Part shown: piece after piece, positions 54,060 to 58,254 of the stretch | How the letters are laid out: every line of letters begins with the position of its first letter | How positions within the stretch are numbered: position 1 is the stretch's first letter | Source: an uncultured Anaeromyxobacter sp. | Lineage (GTDB): Bacteria > Myxococcota > Myxococcia > Myxococcales > Anaeromyxobacteraceae | Assembly: GCA_903874275.1 (NCBI GenBank) | Contig: CAIQRS010000036.1 | Location: 1 to 58,254 of the forward strand | Direction: 5' to 3' | DNA length: 58,254 nucleotides | The notes under the pieces: generated by a model | What the model saw: the letters and a program-made list of their open reading frames with translations, nothing else | Database searches by the model: none | What the model was told of the DNA's origin: nothing | Position numbers and translations under genes: made by a program

Positions 54060-54458
54060 CTAAGGCCCCGCGGGCGCCGGTGCCTGCTCCCGCGAGGGGC
54101 CCGCGGCGTGCGCCGTGGCTGCCACCGATTCCCCCTTGATCTCCATGGCGAGGAAGTAGTTGAGCCCGGTCCGGATCACGGCGATGGCTGCGAGCTTGCC
54201 GATCTCCTCCCAGGACGGCGAGATGGCCGTCGAGAGGATGTCCGCGGCCAGCTGGAACTCCAGCGCCAGCGACAGGTACCGGGCGAGCGTCAGGCGGATG
54301 GGGACGAATCGCCACTCCATGGGGCTCGCGCGCGCCGCCGCAAGGGCGACGAGTCCCCGGATGGCGCCGGCCGCGATGACCAGCGCGCCGACGGCCTCGA
54401 GCGCCAGGCGGAGCCACTGGACCGCCAGGTGCAGGAAGTGCTGCGATGTCTCGAACAA
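54060..54458 (-). CDS. DUF1622 family membrane protein
   Basis: A 132-residue protein with three predicted membrane helices. The conserved LALEFQLAADIL and IAVIRTGLNYFLAMEI elements match the DUF1622 family, whose function is unknown. The start is taken as TTG 54458, because GGGAGG lies 5 bases upstream and no ATG or GTG suits the first helix. It lies 17 bases after the yqgE stop on the same strand and has a short Ala/Pro tail. Confidence 0.75.
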   Translation of the reverse strand: MFETSQHFLHLAVQWLRLALEAVGALVIAAGAIRGLVALAAARASPMEWRFVPIRLTLARYLSLALEFQLAADILSTAISPSWEEIGKLAAIAVIRTGLNYFLAMEIKGESVAATAHAAGPSREQAPAPAGP

Positions 54459-54475
54459 GGGTTCCTCCCAGGCGG

Positions 54476-55072
54476 TCAGGCCATCGCTCCGCCGCCGCCG
54501 ACGATGAATCCATTCGGGTCGAGGCCGAGCCGCCGGACCGCCTCCGCCCACCGATCGGGCACGGGGACGGTGGTCACGAGCTCCTCGTCGAACCCCAGCG
54601 GGACCCAGGACCCCTGGGAGATCTCCCCCTCCAGCTGCATGGGCGCCCACCCGGCGTAGCCCACGAAGAGCTGGACCGGGCCGGGCGCGTCGCTGCTCAG
54701 GATCGCCTCCAGCGTGGGCCTGGAACTGCCCACGACCAGGTTCCGGCCGACGCGGATGGCGTCGTCCTCCTCGCCCCCGTTCCGGCGCCGGTAGAGCACC
54801 CAGACCTGCTCCGGGGAGACCGGCCCGCCCACCAGCACCGGCCGATTCCCGTGCTCCGAGGCCCGGGCCAGCCCGCCCAGCCGCGCGTCCACCGAGGCGA
54901 GCATGTCGGCTGCCGAGATCTGGGCGGGGCGGTTCACCACGAACCCCATCGCGCCCGCCTTGCGGTGGCCGGTCATGAGGACGAGCGATCCCGCGAAGTT
55001 CGGGTCGCGCAGCCCGGGGGCCGCGACCAGGAACCCGGGCGCAAGGTGGGAGGCCGATCGTTCGCTCGCCAT
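54476..55072 (-). CDS. yqgE: YqgE/AlgH family protein
   Basis: A 198-residue protein of the UPF0301 family. Hallmarks are FLVAAPGLRDPNFAGSLVL near the N-terminus, GFVVNRP, and FVGYAGWAPMQLEGEI followed by GSW. The cellular role is poorly known; AlgH was linked to alginate regulation in Pseudomonas. ATG 55072 is chosen because the conserved core begins within 15 residues. DUF1622 follows on the same strand. Confidence 0.92.
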   Translation of the reverse strand: MASERSASHLAPGFLVAAPGLRDPNFAGSLVLMTGHRKAGAMGFVVNRPAQISAADMLASVDARLGGLARASEHGNRPVLVGGPVSPEQVWVLYRRRNGGEEDDAIRVGRNLVVGSSRPTLEAILSSDAPGPVQLFVGYAGWAPMQLEGEISQGSWVPLGFDEELVTTVPVPDRWAEAVRRLGLDPNGFIVGGGGAMA

Positions 55073-55192
55073 CCTCAAGTACCTGCGCCCCCCGCGCGCC
55101 CGACGCAAGGGGCCTTCCCCGGAAGAGACCCGTACCCTGCAACCCCCCGCCGTTCACGCGCTTTTTGGCGACGACGGCCCGGCGGGTAGTCC

Positions 55193-55221
55193 TTGACGGG
55201 TACAGACGGCGCTGGTACCAA
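55193..55221 (+). promoter_or_regulatory. candidate sigma-70-like promoter of the Nfn-rubrerythrin fusion gene
   Basis: TTGACG at 55193-55198 matches the -35 consensus in five of six positions. After a 17-bp spacer comes a weak -10, TACCAA at 55216-55221. The 8-bp palindrome TGGTACCA (55213-55220) overlaps the -10. The gene's ATG is 61 bases downstream. Confidence 0.4.
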
Positions 55222-55282
55222 CGTCGTCCCGCCGGAAAGCCCCCCCGGCGCCCCTCCACCGTCGCACGAGGATCGGAAGCCC

Positions 55283-58254
55283 ATGTACAAGATCGTCCGC
55301 CACGAGGCCTTCTCGCCCACCACCTTCCTCTGGGAGGTCGAGGCCCCCGACGTCGCAAAGTCGGCCCAGGCCGGCCATTTCGTGATGATCCGCCTCCGCG
55401 AGGGGGGCGAGCGCATCCCGCTGACCGTCGCCGACTACGACCGCGAGTCGGGCACGATCACCATGGTGATCCAGGCGCTCGGCAAGACCACCAAGGAGAT
55501 GATGGAGGACTTCAAGGAGGGGGACTCCTTCCTCGACTTCGTCGGCCCGCTGGGGATGCCCCAGCACGTCGAGGCCGGCAAGCACGTGGTCTTCGTCGGC
55601 GGCGGACTGGGCGTGGCCCCGGTCTACCCCCAGCTGCGCGCCTTCAAGGAGGCCGGCTGCCGCACCACCAGCATCATCGGCTTCCGCAACAAGGACCTGG
55701 TCTTCTGGGAGGACAAGTTCAAGAAGTACTCGGACGACCTCATCGTCTGCACCGACGACGGCAGCTACGGCAAGCCCGGCTTCGTCACGGTGGCCCTGAA
55801 GGAGATCCTCGAGAAGGAGAAGCCGGACATGGTGGTGGCCATCGGGCCGCTCCCCATGATGTACGGCTGCGTCGAGACCTCCCGCCCGTTCGCCGTGAAG
55901 ACCATGGTCTCGCTGAACGCCATCATGGTGGACGGCACCGGCATGTGCGGCTCCTGCCGCGTCACCGTGGATGGCCAGGTGAAGTTCGCCTGCGTCGAGG
56001 GTCCGGACTTCGACGGCCACAAGGTGGACTTCAAGGAGCTGCTCTCCCGGCAGAAGCGCTTCAAGGGGCAGGAGGAGCAGGCCAACGTCGATTACGCCCA
56101 CGTCTGCAACCTCGAGAAGCAGCTCTTCGACGAGCAGAAGCGCAACTACAAGAAGATCAAGGAGCTCGAGCCGCACCAGGTCCACATGCCCGAGCGCGAC
56201 GCGCAGGAGCGCGCCCGCAACTTCAAGGAGGTGAACCTCGGGTTCTCCCTCCAGGACGCGCTCCGCGAGGCCGAGCGCTGCATCCAGTGCGCGAAGCCCA
56301 CCTGCATCGCCGGCTGCCCGGTGCAGATCGACATCCCGCGCTTCATCCGCCACCTCATCGTGCGCGACCTCGACGGCGCGCTCGAGGCCATGTACGAGGC
56401 CAACATGTTCCCGTCGATCTGCGGCCGCGTCTGCCCGCAGGAGACGCAGTGCGAGGCGCTCTGCATCATCAACAAGAAGGTGGAGTCGGTGGCCATCGGC
56501 CGGCTCGAGCGCTTCGTCGGCGACAACGCCAAGGCTCCCCAGGCCGTGCCGCCGGTCTTCGCGAAGAAGCTCGGCAAGGTGGCCGTGGTGGGCTCCGGTC
56601 CCGCCGGCCTGGCCGCCGCCGCCGACCTGGTCCGCTACGGCGCCGAGGTGACGATCTACGAGGCGCTCCACGTGGTGGGCGGCGTGCTCCGCTACGGCAT
56701 CCCCTCCTTCCGCCTGCCCCGCGACATCATCGAGCGCGAGGTCAACCGCCTGAAGGACATGGGCGTGAAGATCGAGACCAACAAGGTCGTCGGCAAGACC
56801 TTCACGGTCGCCCAGCTCATGCAGGAGAAGGGCTTCGACTCGGTGTTCCTCGGCGTCGGCGCGGGCGCGCCCACCTTCCTGGGCATCCCGGGCGAGTTCG
56901 CCGGCCAGGTCTACTCGGCCAACGAGTTCCTCACCCGCGTGAACCTCATGGGCGGCGACCGGTTCCCCTACCTCGACACGCCGGTGAACGTCGGCCAGAG
57001 CGTGGTGGTCATCGGCGCGGGCAACACCGCCATGGACTGCCTGCGCGTCTCCAAGCGCATCGGCGCCGCCACGGTCCGCTGCGTCTACCGGCGCACCGAG
57101 GCCGAGGCCCCGGCCCGCATCGAGGAGATCCGCCACGCCAAGGAGGAGGGGATCGAGTTCTTCTTCCTCCACGCCCCGGTGGAGATCTACGTGGACGCCG
57201 ACGGCAACGTGAAGGGCATGAAGGTCGAGGAGATGGAGCTCGGCGACCCCGACGAGAAGGGGCGCCGCAAGCCCGTCCCCACCGGCCGCTACAAGGACCT
57301 GGCCTGCGACACGGTCATCTACGCGCTCGGCACCAAGGCGAACCCCATCATCACCCAGGCCACCCCCGGGCTCGGCCTCAACAAGTGGGGCAACGTGGTG
57401 GCCGACGACAAGGCCCAGGCCACCACGCTCCCCGGCGTGTTCGCCGGCGGTGACATCGTCACCGGTGGAGCCACCGTCATCCTGGCCATGGGCGCCGGCC
57501 GCCGCGCCGCCAAGGGCATCGCCACGTGGCTGGCCGGAGGCAAGGCCAAGTGGCCGGTCGCCGAGGCCGACCTCGACGCCTTCGTCCCCATGAAGCCCAT
57601 CGCCGCCGGAACGGCGGCCGAGACCTCCGCACCCAAGGGAGCCGCCGACGTGACCTCCGCCGGGAAGACCTGCCCGAAGTGCCGCCAGCCGCTCGAGGGG
57701 GACGAGGAGTACATCTGCTGCGCCAACTCCACGCTGCAGTGGCGCTGCGAGGCCTGCGCCAAGGTGAGCGAGGGCTTCGCCTTCCCGTACGGCCAGTGCC
57801 CGGCCTGCGGCGGCAAGCTCGCCCCCCTGGGTGAGCGCTCCATCGGCGACGCCAAGGCGCTCGAGGCGGTCCGCATCGCCTTCGAGATCGAGCTGGGCGG
57901 CATGGCCTTCTACAAGCGGGCCGCCGCCGAGGCCAAGGACCCGGACCTCCGCATCCTCTTCGGCAAGTTCGCCGAGATGGAGAAGGAGCACATGGCCACC
58001 CTCTCCGGCCGCTACCACGTGGACGTGAGCGAGGCCTCGGAGGGGTTCAAGACCGAGCGGGCCGCCGTGTACGCCGGCATCCCCAACGACCCGCAGGATC
58101 CGGCCAACCTCTTCCGCATCGCCATCGCGTTCGAGCAGCGGGCGGTGAAGTACTTCTCGGAGAAGGGCGCCAGCTGCGCGGCGGGTTCCATGGAGGAGCA
58201 GCTCTACAAGGAGCTGGCCGCCGAGGAGCGGGAGCACGTGGACATCCTCACCAC
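55283..58254 (+). CDS. NfnAB-type transhydrogenase fused to zinc-ribbon and rubrerythrin-like diiron domains (3' truncated)
   Basis: An open frame of 990 codons runs off the right edge. Residues 1-275 resemble NfnA/ferredoxin-NADP reductase: flavin barrel, NAD domain with VVFVGGGLGVAPV, and a [2Fe-2S] site with Cys222, Cys225 and Cys237. Residues about 280-770 resemble NfnB/GltD: two [4Fe-4S] clusters (CIQCAKPTCIAGCP from Cys333, then CGRVCPQETQCEALC), FAD motif GSGPAGLAAA near 437, and NAD(P) motif VVIGAGNTAMDC. Residues 797-842 carry four cysteine pairs (zinc ribbon/rubredoxin-like). From about 855 a ferritin-like domain shows EIE at 868-870, E900xxH903 and a second E982xxH985, as in rubrerythrin. 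Nfn bifurcates electrons between NADPH, NADH and ferredoxin. The diiron addition suggests peroxide or oxygen reduction. Confidence 0.9.
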   Translation, partial: MYKIVRHEAFSPTTFLWEVEAPDVAKSAQAGHFVMIRLREGGERIPLTVADYDRESGTITMVIQALGKTTKEMMEDFKEGDSFLDFVGPLGMPQHVEAGKHVVFVGGGLGVAPVYPQLRAFKEAGCRTTSIIGFRNKDLVFWEDKFKKYSDDLIVCTDDGSYGKPGFVTVALKEILEKEKPDMVVAIGPLPMMYGCVETSRPFAVKTMVSLNAIMVDGTGMCGSCRVTVDGQVKFACVEGPDFDGHKVDFKELLSRQKRFKGQEEQANVDYAHVCNLEKQLFDEQKRNYKKIKELEPHQVHMPERDAQERARNFKEVNLGFSLQDALREAERCIQCAKPTCIAGCPVQIDIPRFIRHLIVRDLDGALEAMYEANMFPSICGRVCPQETQCEALCIINKKVESVAIGRLERFVGDNAKAPQAVPPVFAKKLGKVAVVGSGPAGLAAAADLVRYGAEVTIYEALHVVGGVLRYGIPSFRLPRDIIEREVNRLKDMGVKIETNKVVGKTFTVAQLMQEKGFDSVFLGVGAGAPTFLGIPGEFAGQVYSANEFLTRVNLMGGDRFPYLDTPVNVGQSVVVIGAGNTAMDCLRVSKRIGAATVRCVYRRTEAEAPARIEEIRHAKEEGIEFFFLHAPVEIYVDADGNVKGMKVEEMELGDPDEKGRRKPVPTGRYKDLACDTVIYALGTKANPIITQATPGLGLNKWGNVVADDKAQATTLPGVFAGGDIVTGGATVILAMGAGRRAAKGIATWLAGGKAKWPVAEADLDAFVPMKPIAAGTAAETSAPKGAADVTSAGKTCPKCRQPLEGDEEYICCANSTLQWRCEACAKVSEGFAFPYGQCPACGGKLAPLGERSIGDAKALEAVRIAFEIELGGMAFYKRAAAEAKDPDLRILFGKFAEMEKEHMATLSGRYHVDVSEASEGFKTERAAVYAGIPNDPQDPANLFRIAIAFEQRAVKYFSEKGASCAAGSMEEQLYKELAAEEREHVDILT

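Overview
This is a very GC-rich, gene-dense chromosomal stretch. It looks like a Myxococcota/deltaproteobacterial anaerobe close to Anaeromyxobacter, which is an inference. The reasons are two large multiheme c-type cytochrome lipoproteins (one a decaheme OmcA/MtrC-type protein, one of the Geobacter CxxxxCH/CxxCH type), complex I NuoL/M/N, selenocysteine machinery (SelA, SelB), bacterial Rsm22, NtrC-type regulators and FHA-GGDEF signalling. No rRNA, tRNA, CRISPR array, insertion sequence or prophage gene was recognised. Neighbouring genes often overlap by 4 nt (ATGA or GTGA).

Region 1 (1-9808, + strand) is a compact housekeeping run: a truncated FAD reductase, gpsA, an M3 peptidase, a ferredoxin-reductase-like flavoprotein, two ABC-2 permeases, RNase Z, an Rsm22-type methyltransferase with four likely Fe-S cysteines, and a FabF-like ketoacyl synthase. 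Region 2 (9971-16185) holds an NHL-propeller lipoprotein, an unknown secreted protein, a 487-nt gene-free gap, a minus-strand ABC ATPase coupled to a GT-C-like membrane protein, a Blc-type lipocalin and a small unknown protein. The ATPase is of the kind that partners the two permeases in region 1, so that exporter may be split.

Region 3 (16205-26753) is the respiratory/beta-oxidation section. A 14-motif multiheme lipoprotein is divergent from fadI-fadJ. After a 739-nt leader with dyad sequences come a decaheme outer-membrane cytochrome carrying a collagen-like Gly-Thr-Asn tract, and a histidine kinase/OmpR-type regulator pair. Region 4 (26743-40006) holds selA and nuoLMN (divergent), then a minus-strand operon selB > PAS/GAF histidine kinase > NtrC-type regulator, and a phosphoribosyltransferase with a possible AUC start.

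Region 5 (40084-44866, minus strand) reads flavoprotein > GT2 glycosyltransferase > acyltransferase > SDR epimerase > Hsp33, probably envelope lipid/glycan synthesis plus a redox chaperone. Region 6 (44946-55072) has a zinc-ribbon/GYF/TPR membrane protein, a TolC-like protein, an FHA-GGDEF protein, an EEP-fold hydrolase, two small unknown proteins, an outer-membrane-like protein, thiol peroxidase, a DUF1622 membrane protein and YqgE. The window ends inside a very large fusion (55283 onward). It joins both subunits of an NfnAB-type electron-bifurcating transhydrogenase to zinc-ribbon/rubredoxin-like and rubrerythrin-like diiron domains.

The best candidates for something undescribed are the Nfn-rubrerythrin fusion, the collagen-tract decaheme cytochrome with its perfect 9-bp repeat, and the translational coupling of selB to a two-component system.
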